The notes: generated from the sequence alone by a model not told the origin. Shown: positions 10,130 through 18,421, counted from the stretch's first letter. The stretch is DNA of 64,000 nucleotides from Schaalia sp. HMT-172 (GCF_030644365.1 NZ_CP130058.1:868001-932000); one strand, 5' to 3'. A program made the numbers and translations.

Positions 10130-10170
10130 GTTACGAGTAAACCATAACCAGTTACGAGAAAACTATCTAC
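10130..10170. promoter_or_regulatory. Tandem candidate TetR operators 2a and 2b
   Basis: GGTTACGAGTAAACCATAAC begins at 10129 and AGTTACGAGAAAACTATCTAC-like sequence at 10150. The copies are 21 bp apart, so both face the same side of the helix. On the minus strand they overlap -10-like TATGGT and GATAGT sequences. Confidence 0.5.
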
Positions 10171-10337
10171 TCGAAAACTCTTTGCCGGCTGTTAGACCGA
10201 CCACGCTGTCAGTTTCCCACACTTTGTTGACAACGCCCACAGCTGGACTTGTCGGTGGATGTGACACCGCACTTCACACGAAATTTCGCCACGCGCGACG
10301 CCGCGCACCCCACGCCACCTGGGCCTCGACCCCGTGA

Positions 10338-10343
10338 CACAAT
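10338..10343 (+). promoter_or_regulatory. Leaderless -10 box for recO
   Basis: CACAAT ends exactly 6 nt before GTG 10350. That spacing matches the other leaderless genes here and favours GTG over the ATG three bases later. Confidence 0.4.
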
Positions 10344-10349
10344 GGCCTC

Positions 10350-11090
10350 GTGATGAAGTCCTACCGAGACGAGGCGATCGTCCTACGCACCCACAAGCTG
10401 GGCGAAGCCGACCGCATCATCACCCTGCTCACCGCCGAACATGGCCAGGTTCGAGCCGTCGCCAAAGGCGTGCGCAAGACGACCTCCAAGTTCGGTGCCC
10501 GCGTCGAACCCTTCTCCGTCATCGACGCCCAGCTGCACCGCGGACGCACCCTCGACACCCTCACGCAGGTCGCCTCCATCGCCCAATACGGCGACGCCAT
10601 CGCCGCCGACTACGACCTCTACCTCGCGGCCACCGTCGTCGTCGAAACTGCGCAGCGACTCACCGCCGACGCTCACGACGGCACCCACTCCCAATACCTG
10701 CTCCTCCTCGGGGCCCTCAACGCGCTCGCGCGGGGGCGCCACCATCCCACCCTCACCCGCACCTCCTACACGCTGCGCGCCCTCGCCCTGGCCGGATGGG
10801 CCCCCTCCTGCTTCGACTGCGCCGTGTGCGGCGCCCAAGGACCCCACTCCTCGTTCTCCATCCCCGACGGCGGCGCCGTGTGCGACACCTGCCGGCCGCC
10901 CGGGGCCTCCTCGCCCGCCCCCGACACCCTCGCCCTCCTCGGCCAGCTCCTCAGCGGCGACTGGGCGCGCGCTGACCACTGCGAGGCCTACGCGCGCACC
11001 GAGGCCTCGGGACTCATCTCCTCCTATACCCAATGGCACCTCGAGAGGCGCCTGCGCTCACTGACCGTCATCGACAGGAGTCACCCATGA
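10350..11090 (+). CDS. recO: DNA repair protein RecO
   Basis: A 246-residue protein with an N-terminal OB fold (residues 1-80, YRDEAIVLRTHKLGEADRII) and a helical domain with a four-cysteine zinc site (CFDCAVCG and later CDTC). It lacks an enzymatic motif, as expected. RecO anneals single strands and helps load RecA with RecF and RecR during gap repair. Its stop overlaps the uppS start (ATGA), so the two are co-translated, an arrangement common in actinobacteria. Confidence 0.94.
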   Translation: MMKSYRDEAIVLRTHKLGEADRIITLLTAEHGQVRAVAKGVRKTTSKFGARVEPFSVIDAQLHRGRTLDTLTQVASIAQYGDAIAADYDLYLAATVVVETAQRLTADAHDGTHSQYLLLLGALNALARGRHHPTLTRTSYTLRALALAGWAPSCFDCAVCGAQGPHSSFSIPDGGAVCDTCRPPGASSPAPDTLALLGQLLSGDWARADHCEAYARTEASGLISSYTQWHLERRLRSLTVIDRSHP

Positions 11091-11911
11091 CCACCCACCG
11101 ACCCACCCCCATGGACCGAGCCCCCTCCGACCCGAGCGCCCCGCTCCTCGGCCCCGGCCAGTGGCACATCCCCGCCCCCGCGTTTCGCAAGGGTGAAGCC
11201 CCCGCGCACGTCGCCCTCATCATGGACGGCAACGGACGATGGGCCAACGCCCGCGGGCTCGCCCGAACCGAGGGACACCGCGCGGGGGAGTACGCCCTCA
11301 TGGACACCATCGCCGGAGCCATCGACGCGGGCGTGCGCTACCTGAGCGTCTACACCTTCTCCACCGAAAACTGGAAGCGCTCGCCCGCCGAGGTCTCCTT
11401 CATCATGAACTACGCCTCCGACGTCCTCGCGCGGCGCACCGACCAGTTGGCCGAGTGGGGAGTACACGTGCGCTGGAGCGGGCGGCGCCCCCGCCTGTGG
11501 ACCAGCGTCATCAAGGCCCTCGAAAAGGCCGACCGCGCGACCTCCCACTGCAACACCCTCGACCTGGTCATGTGCGTCAACTACGGGGGGCGTGCCGAAC
11601 TGGCCGACGCCGCGCGATCGATCGCCGAGGGAGTCGCGTCCGGGAGGCTGAGCCCGCGCGGCGTCACCGAAAAAACCCTGGCACGCCACCTCTACCTGCC
11701 CGACGTGCCCGACGTCGACCTCATGATCCGCACGTCGGGAGAGCAACGCCTGTCCAACTACCTGCTCTGGCAGATGGCCTACGCCGAAATGATGTTCGTC
11801 GACACCCCCTGGCCCGCGTTCGACCGCGAGGAGCTGTGGGGGTGCCTGGAGGAATACGCGGGACGGGACCGCCGCTTCGGCGGTGCCATCGACCGCGTCT
11901 CGCAGGCCTAG
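11087..11911 (+). CDS. uppS: Isoprenyl (undecaprenyl/decaprenyl) diphosphate synthase
   Basis: This 274-residue cis-prenyltransferase makes the long isoprenoid carrier for cell-wall synthesis. Signatures are HVALIMDGNGRWANARGLAR (catalytic Asp, diphosphate binding), YLSVYTFSTENWKRS, and near the end DLMIRTSGEQRLSNYLLWQ with the RxSGExRLSNF-type motif. The ATG overlaps the recO stop and has AGGAG 6 nt before it. An upstream in-frame start at 11033 lies inside recO and is not needed. The exact product chain length cannot be read from the sequence. Confidence 0.95.
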   Translation: MTTHRPTPMDRAPSDPSAPLLGPGQWHIPAPAFRKGEAPAHVALIMDGNGRWANARGLARTEGHRAGEYALMDTIAGAIDAGVRYLSVYTFSTENWKRSPAEVSFIMNYASDVLARRTDQLAEWGVHVRWSGRRPRLWTSVIKALEKADRATSHCNTLDLVMCVNYGGRAELADAARSIAEGVASGRLSPRGVTEKTLARHLYLPDVPDVDLMIRTSGEQRLSNYLLWQMAYAEMMFVDTPWPAFDREELWGCLEEYAGRDRRFGGAIDRVSQA

Positions 11912-12450
11912 GCCGCCTCCTCCTCGACAGCGGCGTCGACGGTGGCGCGCTTGCGGCGGCCCCACCACACCTTGGCGGCGATCAAGCAGACGATCGCGCC
12001 CAGGCCCGCCCAACCCCACGGGGAACCGGCAATCGCACGGATGGTCGCGGCGAAGACCGCCAGCATACCGAGGCCGTACAGGAGCGCCCACAGGATGCAG
12101 CCCGGGATCATCGCGATGGTGTAGGTGCTCCAACGCATGCGCACCAGGCCGGCTCCCGCGTTGACCGCCGTCTGGATGCCCACCGTCAGGAAGCACAGGG
12201 GGATGACGATGATTCCCCACTTGTCCAGCATCGCCGCGCCCCTGCGCGGGATGGGGCCATCGAACCAGCGTGCGACGGAGCCTGGGAATCCCTTGCGGCC
12301 GCTGGCCAAGAGCGCGCCAGAGGCGGCCCCGCGCGCGAGCCAGTAGGTCAGTTGTGCGCGCAAGAGGACGACCATGAAGAGGAACACGAAGAGCCAGATG
12401 CCCTCGCGCGCAAAGGCGGAGACCATGTTGTTGATTCCTGCGCTGAACAC
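11908..12450 (-). CDS. DedA/VTT-like integral membrane protein
   Basis: A 180-residue protein with about four to five membrane helices and a short Glu-rich tail (VDAAVEEEAA). The segment LARGAASGALLASGRKGFPG and the following GAAMLDKWGIIVIPLCFLTVGIQTAVNAGAGLVRM resemble the DedA/VTT fold, with small-residue-rich re-entrant loops and a conserved Arg. DedA proteins act as lipid-carrier flippases or in membrane homeostasis. Its nearness to uppS is suggestive, but the genes are convergent and overlap by 4 bp at their stops. GTG 12450 has GGAGGG 6 nt upstream. Confidence 0.75.
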   Translation of the reverse strand: MFSAGINNMVSAFAREGIWLFVFLFMVVLLRAQLTYWLARGAASGALLASGRKGFPGSVARWFDGPIPRRGAAMLDKWGIIVIPLCFLTVGIQTAVNAGAGLVRMRWSTYTIAMIPGCILWALLYGLGMLAVFAATIRAIAGSPWGWAGLGAIVCLIAAKVWWGRRKRATVDAAVEEEAA

Positions 12451-12542
12451 AAAACCCTCCGCAGATGGGTAACCAAACGAAGCCTATCCTAACCTACCGT
12501 TGGGGAGGTAGGTACGCCGACCGTGCGATGCTCGGGCTATCC

Positions 12543-12941
12543 TTAGCGCGCGGTCCCCTTATCCCGGCACGACGCACACAGCCCGAAGAGCTCGAGGGAA
12601 TGCTCAACATCGGAAAACCCGTGGTCGGCCGCGACGGCAGACACCCACGACTCGATCTGGGACTGCTCAATCTCCTCGGTGAAGCCGCACGTTCGGCACA
12701 CCAGGTGATGGTGATGGTGCTCGCTCGTGCAACTGCGATACAGGACCTCGCCCTCGGAGGAACGCAGCGTGTCCACGCGCCCGTCCTCGGCAAGCCCCTG
12801 CAACGAGCGGTACACGGTCGCCAGGCCCACGCGCTGCCCCTGGGAATGCAGGTCCTCAAAAATTTGCTGAGCGCTGCGGAAGTCGCTGACGCGCGTCAGC
12901 TCGTCCAAGACGGCCTGGCGCTGCTTGGTCATGCGCTGCAT
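12543..12941 (-). CDS. zur: Zinc uptake regulator (Fur family, Zur type)
   Basis: This 132-residue Fur-family repressor has a winged helix (KQRQAVLDELTRVSDFRSAQ, then GLATVYRSLQ) and a metal-binding domain with EHHHHHLVCRTCG and a second pair at GLCASCRDK that builds the structural CxxC...CxxC zinc site. Membership in the znu operon and two Zur-type boxes at its head identify it as Zur rather than Fur. It starts 13 bp before the znuB stop, with AAGGA upstream, so it is the last gene of the operon it controls, giving negative autoregulation. Confidence 0.93.
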   Translation of the reverse strand: MQRMTKQRQAVLDELTRVSDFRSAQQIFEDLHSQGQRVGLATVYRSLQGLAEDGRVDTLRSSEGEVLYRSCTSEHHHHHLVCRTCGFTEEIEQSQIESWVSAVAADHGFSDVEHSLELFGLCASCRDKGTAR

Positions 12942-13879
12942 GTCTGGTCCTTCCGTGGGGCGTGTGAGCGGGCGGTGGAGCGCTCGGGATGCTGGTTGTG
13001 CGTGCGTGCCACGCGCAGCCTGCGCACCCGGCGGATGCGGTCCCGGGCTGCCCTGATCATAAACCCGATCGCGTAGAGGCCGATAGCGCCCACAACGATC
13101 GTCGCGCCCGGCGACAGGTCGACGAAATAGGTCAGGGACAGGCCGCACGTGCAGATCAGGACTCCCAGGCCCATGGCGATGCCCATCGTGGATCGGAAGG
13201 AGCGGGCGCCCAGCTGTGCGATGGCGACGGGGATCACCATGAGGGCGCTGACCAGCAGTGAGCCGACGACGCGCATTGCAACAGCGACCGTGAGGGCCGA
13301 CAGGATGGCGACGAGGAGGGAGAGCGTGCGCACGGGCAGCCCCGTGGAGCGCGCGAAGTCCTCATCGTTGGTAACCGAGAAGAGCGCGGGAGCCAGGCCG
13401 ACGCCGAGCGCCACGATGGCCACGCCCAGGATCGTGATGAGCGCGATGTCGCTCCAACGAACGGTCGAGATGGAGCCGAAGAGGTAGGAGTTGAGCTGCG
13501 CGGATGTGCCGCCCGCCAGGCCGATGAGCAAGACGCCGCCCGCGATGCCTCCGTAAAAGAGCATGGCCAGCGCGGTGTCGCCCGACGTGCGTCCGCTCTG
13601 ACGGACCAGCTCGATGGTGACCGCGCCGAGCAGGGAGACGACGACGGCTCCGGGGATCGCCCACGAATCGGCGGGGGTCACGTTCGCGAAGGTGCCGACT
13701 AGCCAGCCCAGGGCCACGCCGGTGAGCGAAATGTGCCCGATTCCGTCTCCGAGCATCGCGAGCCTGCGGTGGACCAGGTAGGTCCCGATGATCGGAGCAG
13801 TCAGCCCGACGATGAGTGCGGCCAGGAGTGAGCGCTGCATCATCTGGGAGGACAGGAGGGTGGTCAGGGCGTCAATCAT
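12929..13879 (-). CDS. znuB: Zinc ABC transporter permease ZnuB
   Basis: A 316-residue membrane protein with about eight helices of the ABC-3 family (TYLVHRRLAMLGDGIGHISLTGVALGWLVG, the typical first helices; IPVAIAQLGARSFRSTMG coupling region). It forms the membrane channel with ZnuC. ATG 13879 overlaps the znuC end by 8 bp; a longer open frame to 14245 is only a shadow of znuC. The last 40 residues are basic and low in complexity (RRVRRLRVARTHNQHPERS). Confidence 0.94.
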   Translation of the reverse strand: MIDALTTLLSSQMMQRSLLAALIVGLTAPIIGTYLVHRRLAMLGDGIGHISLTGVALGWLVGTFANVTPADSWAIPGAVVVSLLGAVTIELVRQSGRTSGDTALAMLFYGGIAGGVLLIGLAGGTSAQLNSYLFGSISTVRWSDIALITILGVAIVALGVGLAPALFSVTNDEDFARSTGLPVRTLSLLVAILSALTVAVAMRVVGSLLVSALMVIPVAIAQLGARSFRSTMGIAMGLGVLICTCGLSLTYFVDLSPGATIVVGAIGLYAIGFMIRAARDRIRRVRRLRVARTHNQHPERSTARSHAPRKDQTCSA

Positions 13880-14714
13880 TGTCTGTTCCCGTCCAGATTC
13901 CGCTGACGAGGCCGTGGTCGCCCTGGGAGGGTGCGGTGGCCTCTGAGGAGTGGCAGTGGTCGCCGCCACCGTGGTGCTGCTCGTGGTCGTCGTCGATGTG
14001 AGGGGCGCCGTCGTAGGAGACGTGGCCGGCGCTGATGTGGAGCTCGCGGTCCAGGAGGGGGCCGAGTTCGCCGAGCTCGTGCAAGACGATGAGAATGGTC
14101 GTGCCTTCGGCCTTTGCGTCGGCGACGATGTCCGCCAGGCGCGCCCGGGAGGTGGCGTCGATTCCGGCCATCGGCTCGTCCATGATGAGCAGCTCGGGGC
14201 GGCGTACGAGGGCGCGCGCGATGAGGACGCGCTGGGCCTGGCCACCCGAGAGGATGTTCATGGGGGAGTGGGCGCGGTGGGCCATGCCGACGCGCTCGAG
14301 GGCGTCCATCGCGCGGGCCGTGTCCCCGGGCATCGCCCACAGGCGACGAGGCCCGAGCAGGCCGGAGCGCACGACCTCGATGGCGCTTGAGCTGACGGCT
14401 CCTCCCGACGAGATGCGCTGGGGCACGTATCCGATTTTCTGCCAGGGTACGCGGCGTCGAGCGGTGATCGAGCGGCCGAAGAGCAGAGCGTCGCCGCTGG
14501 TGATGGGGGCTGTGCCGAGCAGTGCCTTGAGGGTCGTGGACTTGCCCGATCCATTCGATCCGGTGATGGCCACGGTCTGGCCGGCGGGGATGGACAGGGT
14601 GATCCCGTGGAGGATCAGGTCCGTGTCCCAGGCGACGTGCAGGTTATCGAGCCGCACGACGGCGGGAGCCTCCGCGTGGGAGGCTCCCGCCGTCGTGGTG
14701 GTGTCAGTCGTCAT
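13872..14714 (-). CDS. znuC: Zinc ABC transporter ATPase ZnuC with His-rich tail
   Basis: A 280-residue ATPase with Walker A GSNGSGKST, signature LSGGQAQR, Walker B LLIMDEP and H-loop LHELGEL. The ATG overlaps the znuA stop. After residue about 235 the protein has a tail rich in His and Asp (DDDHEQHHGGGDHCHSS) not needed for ATP hydrolysis. It may bind zinc and link transport to cytosolic zinc, a trait reported for some ZnuC proteins; here that is inference from composition. Confidence 0.93.
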   Translation of the reverse strand: MTTDTTTTAGASHAEAPAVVRLDNLHVAWDTDLILHGITLSIPAGQTVAITGSNGSGKSTTLKALLGTAPITSGDALLFGRSITARRRVPWQKIGYVPQRISSGGAVSSSAIEVVRSGLLGPRRLWAMPGDTARAMDALERVGMAHRAHSPMNILSGGQAQRVLIARALVRRPELLIMDEPMAGIDATSRARLADIVADAKAEGTTILIVLHELGELGPLLDRELHISAGHVSYDGAPHIDDDHEQHHGGGDHCHSSEATAPSQGDHGLVSGIWTGTDND

Positions 14715-15727
14715 CACTGGCAGTTGTTTGCTGTCGCCAGGGCGTTGATGTTGTCCTTCATGACGGCCGCGTAGTCCTTGGAGGAGTCGGTCTGGGACTC
14801 GATCGGGTCCAGGACGGCCGTGGAGATGCCGAGGTCGTCGGCCAGGGTCTGCGCGACCTTGGGGTCGATGAGCGCCTCCGTGAAGATGGTGGTCACGCCC
14901 TGTTCCTTGGCGATCTGGCCAATCTCGGCGAGTCGCGCGGGTGAGGGGGAAGAGTCGGGGTCGAGGCCCGAGATGCCCACCTGGGTCAGGCCGGTGCGGT
15001 CTGCGAGGTAGCCGAACGCGGTGTGCGCGGTGACGAAGGTCTTGATCTGGCAGGTCGCGGTCTTCGCGACGAGGTCGTCACCCAGGGCGCTGAGTTCTTC
15101 GTTCAGGGCCTTAGCGTTGGCCTTGTAGGTGTCGGCGTTGGCTGGGTCGGCCTCGGCGAGCTTGTCGCCCACCAGGGTCGCGGCGCTCGCCATGCGCACC
15201 GGGTCCAGCCAGAAGTGAGGGTCGGCGCTCATATCGTGGTGGTGGCCCTCGTGATCGTGGCCCTCGTGATCGTGGTCGGCGTGCTCCTCGGTGGCGCTCT
15301 CGCCGGACTGGGCCTCGTCGGCGTCCTCGTCCTCGCTCGGATGGTTGGCGGACGAGTTGGCCTCGACCAGTTCGACGGCGGGGGAGACGTCAATGACGGT
15401 TGTGGGGGCCTGCTGCTCGATGGCCTCGTCCACCGCGGCCTGGAAGCCCGCGAGGTAGACGACGGCGTCCGCGGAGGCCAAGGCGTCGACTGTCTTGGGG
15501 GAGAGTTCGAGGTCGTGGGGCTCGGCGCCCGCGGGGGTCAGTGAGGTGACGGTGACGTGCTCGCCGCCGATCTTCTCAGCCAGGTACTGCAGGGGGTAGA
15601 AGGACGCCATGACGGTCAGAGTCCCGTCCTTGCTGGCGTTTCCTTCCGAGGAGGGGGCGGAGGAGCAGGCGGACAGTGCGAGCGCTGTGGCGGCCGCGCA
15701 TGCGGCGGCGAGGAATCTCTTCGACAT
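14714..15727 (-). CDS. znuA: Zinc-binding lipoprotein ZnuA
   Basis: This 337-residue substrate-binding lipoprotein has signal MSKRFLAAACAAATALALSA and lipobox LSAC. It belongs to the cluster A-I (ZnuA/TroA) family: metal ligands are expected at the His of GAEPHDLELSP, in ADPHFWLDP and in VTAHTAFGYL. Between them is a His/Asp/Glu-rich loop (EEHADHDHEGHDHEGHHHD), the mark of zinc-specific members. ATG 15727 is preferred over 15736 because the -10 box lies 7 nt before it, and the start itself is part of a Zur box. First gene of znuACB-zur. Confidence 0.95.
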   Translation of the reverse strand: MSKRFLAAACAAATALALSACSSAPSSEGNASKDGTLTVMASFYPLQYLAEKIGGEHVTVTSLTPAGAEPHDLELSPKTVDALASADAVVYLAGFQAAVDEAIEQQAPTTVIDVSPAVELVEANSSANHPSEDEDADEAQSGESATEEHADHDHEGHDHEGHHHDMSADPHFWLDPVRMASAATLVGDKLAEADPANADTYKANAKALNEELSALGDDLVAKTATCQIKTFVTAHTAFGYLADRTGLTQVGISGLDPDSSPSPARLAEIGQIAKEQGVTTIFTEALIDPKVAQTLADDLGISTAVLDPIESQTDSSKDYAAVMKDNINALATANNCQ

Positions 15728-15741
15728 GAGAATCATTCTCT
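15727..15741. promoter_or_regulatory. Zur box 1, over znuA -10 and start codon
   Basis: TGAGAATCATTCTCT is a near match to the Zur/Fur palindrome TGANAATNATTNTCA. It covers the minus-strand -10 GAGAAT (15735-15740) and the first base of the start codon. Confidence 0.75.
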
Positions 15742-15764
15742 GGGGCTCTGAGAATCATTGTCAA
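15735..15764 (-). promoter_or_regulatory. znuA promoter (leaderless)
   Basis: TTGACA, an 18-bp spacer, GAGAAT, then 7 nt to the ATG: a clear -35/-10 pair with no room for a ribosome site, buried in two Zur boxes. Confidence 0.65.
15749..15763. promoter_or_regulatory. Zur box 2, over znuA -35
   Basis: TGAGAATCATTGTCA matches the palindrome on both arms and overlaps the minus-strand -35 TTGACA (15759-15764). Its centre is 22 bp from that of box 1, two helical turns. Confidence 0.8.
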
Positions 15765-15801
15765 ATCATTCCCAGGGTGCGGACCCCGTCAGGCAGGGGC
15801 G

Positions 15802-16818
15802 TTACTTCGCGCGCGCAGTCGTCGCCCGCACGACCAAATCGGGCGAAAAGACGTAATCGGCGTGCTCAGGAGTGTAGTCGGGTGTGGCCAAGGCCTCGAA
15901 TAGACTGCGCACCGCCGCCGCGACGATCGCGGGCACAGGCTGGTGGACCGTCGTCAGCCCCGGGCTCAGGTGTGACATGAGGAAAGAATCATCGAATCCG
16001 ATGACCGAGATGTCCTCCGGGACGGCCAGGCCCAGTGAGGTGATCGTGTGGATCGCGCCGAGCGCCTGCAAGTCGGAGCCCGTCACGATCGCCGTCACGC
16101 CGCGCTCGATCAGGCCGTTCGTGTGAGCCGCCGCGGCCTCGTACGTATAGAAGGTCTCCTCGATGATGGGGGAGCGGTCGCCGACCAGTTCCTCCATGAC
16201 CTGGGTGAAGGCCTCTGCCTTGCGCAGCGCCGGGACAACGTGTGTGCGCCCCGTCAACAGCGCGATGCGCGAATGACCGAGCTCATGCAGATGCGTAACG
16301 GCCGCGCGAATGCCCAGAGCGTCACCCGTCGAAAAATCGGGGGCCGGAATCTCCGCTCGCGCCCCGTTGATGGTCACGAGCGGGATCGAATCAGCCACGA
16401 CCTCGTGATAGGGGCCGAGGTCCGCCAGTAGGTCCGCGTGCCTGCCCGAGACGAAGATCAAGCCTTTGACGCGATGCTCCAAGAGCGAGGAGAGGTGATC
16501 GAACTCGGAGGTGGCGCCCGGCGTTTGAGAACGGATCATCGCGATACCCCCAGCCCGCGCGACCTCCTCCTGGAGGTGATGGGCGAAGGTCGCGAAGATC
16601 GGATTGGTGAGCTCGGGGACGATGACGCCGATCGCCGGGGTGTCGGGGGTGCGCTCGGGGGTCGGGCGGTCGTAACCCAGCTCGTCAATAGCCGTCAGGA
16701 CCTTGCGGCGCGTCTCGTCGGAGACCTGTCCGACGCCGTTGAAGACGCGAGAGACGGTGGCTGTCGAGACGCCGGCGTGCGCAGCAATATCAGCCATGCT
16801 AATGCGGTTTTTCGTCAT
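15802..16818 (-). CDS. LacI family sugar-responsive repressor
   Basis: A 338-residue LacI/GalR protein. The N-terminal HTH is RISMADIAAHAGVSTATVSR with hinge GYDRPTPERT, followed by a periplasmic-binding-protein-like sensor domain (AIGVIVPELTNPIFATFAHH, then VIGFDDS near residue 265). It is divergent from the malE-type gene, 162 bp away, so it almost surely represses that sugar importer and possibly itself. GGAGAG before the ATG is the ribosome site. The inducer is probably a maltooligosaccharide by context only. Confidence 0.93.
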   Translation of the reverse strand: MTKNRISMADIAAHAGVSTATVSRVFNGVGQVSDETRRKVLTAIDELGYDRPTPERTPDTPAIGVIVPELTNPIFATFAHHLQEEVARAGGIAMIRSQTPGATSEFDHLSSLLEHRVKGLIFVSGRHADLLADLGPYHEVVADSIPLVTINGARAEIPAPDFSTGDALGIRAAVTHLHELGHSRIALLTGRTHVVPALRKAEAFTQVMEELVGDRSPIIEETFYTYEAAAAHTNGLIERGVTAIVTGSDLQALGAIHTITSLGLAVPEDISVIGFDDSFLMSHLSPGLTTVHQPVPAIVAAAVRSLFEALATPDYTPEHADYVFSPDLVVRATTARAK

Positions 16819-16896
16819 CGACTCAACTCTCCTTTGGGTGTGTCCGCTCGACGCTTCGGTACAAATGTAACAGGAAGCTCACAATTCGGAAAATTA

Positions 16897-16926
16897 TTGC
16901 AGAAACAAAAACGGAGGTACTACAGT
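16897..16926 (+). promoter_or_regulatory. Promoter of the malE-type operon
   Basis: TTGCAG, an 18-bp spacer and TACAGT make a good sigma-70-type promoter. It lies in an AT-rich patch between divergent genes where the LacI operator should be. A small stem GGTCGC/GCGACC at 16937-16956 falls in the leader. Confidence 0.6.
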
Positions 16927-16980
16927 GGCACTAGCAGGTCGCTGACGGAGGCGACCAGCCCGACCAACACAGGAGAAATA

Positions 16981-18204
16981 ATGCGACGTGGCATCGCAGC
17001 ACTCGGCGTTTTCGCGGCGGCTACCGCCCTGGCCGCCTGCAATAGCAACACCACCCCCACGACGAACTCGTCCGAGAATTCCAACGAGACCCTCGCGACC
17101 CTCACCATCTGGGCTGACGACACCCGCTTCTCGCAGGTGCAGTCCTTCGCCGAGGACTTCACGGCGTCGACCGGCGTCGCCGTCAACGTCGTCCAGAAGT
17201 CCGAGAGCGACATGGACACCGAGTTCACCACCCAGGTCCCCACCGGCAACGGCCCCGACCTGATCGTCATGGCCCACGACAAGCTCGGCGCCCTCGTCTC
17301 TAACGGCGTCGTCGCCCCCGTCGACCTGGGTCAGGCCAAGGATCAGTTCTCCGACGTGGCCGTCAAGGCCGTCACCTACAACGGCCAGACCTACGGCGTC
17401 CCCTACGCCGTCGAGTCCGTCGCCCTGGTGCGTAACAATGCGCTCACCCAGGACACCCCGACCACCTTCGACGACATGATCGCCTCCGGCAAGAAGGCGG
17501 GCGTTGAGTACCCCTTCATCATCCAGATGGGCGACAAGGGTGACCCGTACCACTTCTACGGCTTCCAGACTTCCTTCGGTGCCCCCGTGTTCAATACCAA
17601 CGCCGACGGTGAGTACACCTCCGAGCTGGCCATGGGCGGCTCCGGCGGCACCGACTTCGCCAACTGGCTCAAGGCACAGGGTGACGCGGGCATCATCTCC
17701 CCCTCGATCACCGGCGACATCGCCAAGCAGGCCTTCCTCGACGGCAAGGCCGCCTACACGGTGACCGGCCCCTGGAACGTCGCCGCGTTCCGTGACGCCA
17801 AGATGGACGTCTCCGTCCTGTCCGTCCCCGCCGCCGGGTCGCAGGCCGCTCAGCCCTTCGTTGGCGTCCAGATGTTCTACCAGAGCGCCAAGTCCGCCAA
17901 CCCGGTCGCCGCCAAGCAGTTCTTCAACTACCTGGCCACCCCCGAGGCCCAGGAACAGATGCAGAAGCTCGGTGGTCGCGCCTCCGCGATGCCGTCGGTC
18001 GCCGCCAAGTCGGATGACCAGGACATCAAGGACTTCTCGAAGGTCGCCGAGGCCGGCGCGCTCGCTCCCGCGATCCCCGCCATGGGCTCCGTCTGGAACT
18101 ACTGGGGCCAGACCGAGGCCAACATCGTGACCGGCACCGAGACGCCCGCCGAGGGTTGGGCTACGATGATCAACAACATCAACAACGCCATCGCCTCCAA
18201 GTGA
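16981..18204 (+). CDS. malE: Maltose/maltodextrin-type sugar-binding lipoprotein
   Basis: A 407-residue extracellular solute-binding protein (family 1). Signal peptide MRRGIAALGVFAAATALAAC ends in lipobox ALAAC. MalE-like features include LTIWADDTRFSQVQSFAEDF, GNGPDLIVMAHDKLG, YGVPYAVESVALVRN and PWNVAAFRDA; the order and length match maltose-binding proteins of Gram-positive bacteria. ATG 16981 has AGGAG 5 nt upstream, and the longer open frame starting inside the LacI gene is spurious. It captures the sugar for the MalF/MalG-type permeases. No ATPase (MsmK/MalK) is encoded here, so one must be supplied from elsewhere. Confidence 0.93.
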   Translation: MRRGIAALGVFAAATALAACNSNTTPTTNSSENSNETLATLTIWADDTRFSQVQSFAEDFTASTGVAVNVVQKSESDMDTEFTTQVPTGNGPDLIVMAHDKLGALVSNGVVAPVDLGQAKDQFSDVAVKAVTYNGQTYGVPYAVESVALVRNNALTQDTPTTFDDMIASGKKAGVEYPFIIQMGDKGDPYHFYGFQTSFGAPVFNTNADGEYTSELAMGGSGGTDFANWLKAQGDAGIISPSITGDIAKQAFLDGKAAYTVTGPWNVAAFRDAKMDVSVLSVPAAGSQAAQPFVGVQMFYQSAKSANPVAAKQFFNYLATPEAQEQMQKLGGRASAMPSVAAKSDDQDIKDFSKVAEAGALAPAIPAMGSVWNYWGQTEANIVTGTETPAEGWATMINNINNAIASK

Positions 18205-18210
18205 GCGATC

Positions 18211-18234
18211 GTGGTGGCCGCTAGCGGCCACCAC
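18211..18234 (+). terminator. First hairpin between malE and malF
   Basis: A perfect inverted repeat, GTGGTGGCCGC / GCGGCCACCAC, with a 2-nt loop starts 6 nt after the malE stop. There is no U tract, so it may protect the malE 3' end or terminate only part of transcription. Confidence 0.55.
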
Positions 18235-18260
18235 GAAGGCTTGCCATCAGGCGTGACAAC

Positions 18261-18303
18261 GCCCCACCCCCGCCCGCACCCACTCGGCGGGCGGGGGTGG
18301 GGC
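18261..18303 (+). terminator. Second hairpin between malE and malF
   Basis: GCCCCACCCCCGCCCGC pairs perfectly with GCGGGCGGGGGTGGGGC, a very stable 17-bp stem without a U tract. Together with the first hairpin it should lower permease expression relative to the binding protein. Confidence 0.55.
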
Positions 18304-18421
18304 GACGTTGAACACCGCGGCCGCCCAGCGGCCAACAGGCACCCTCGGTGCCCACTTCTTTCCCCGCCGTCCGGCGGGGTACGTCGCAAAGACGCGCGAA
18401 CGCGCACGTGTGGAGGACACG

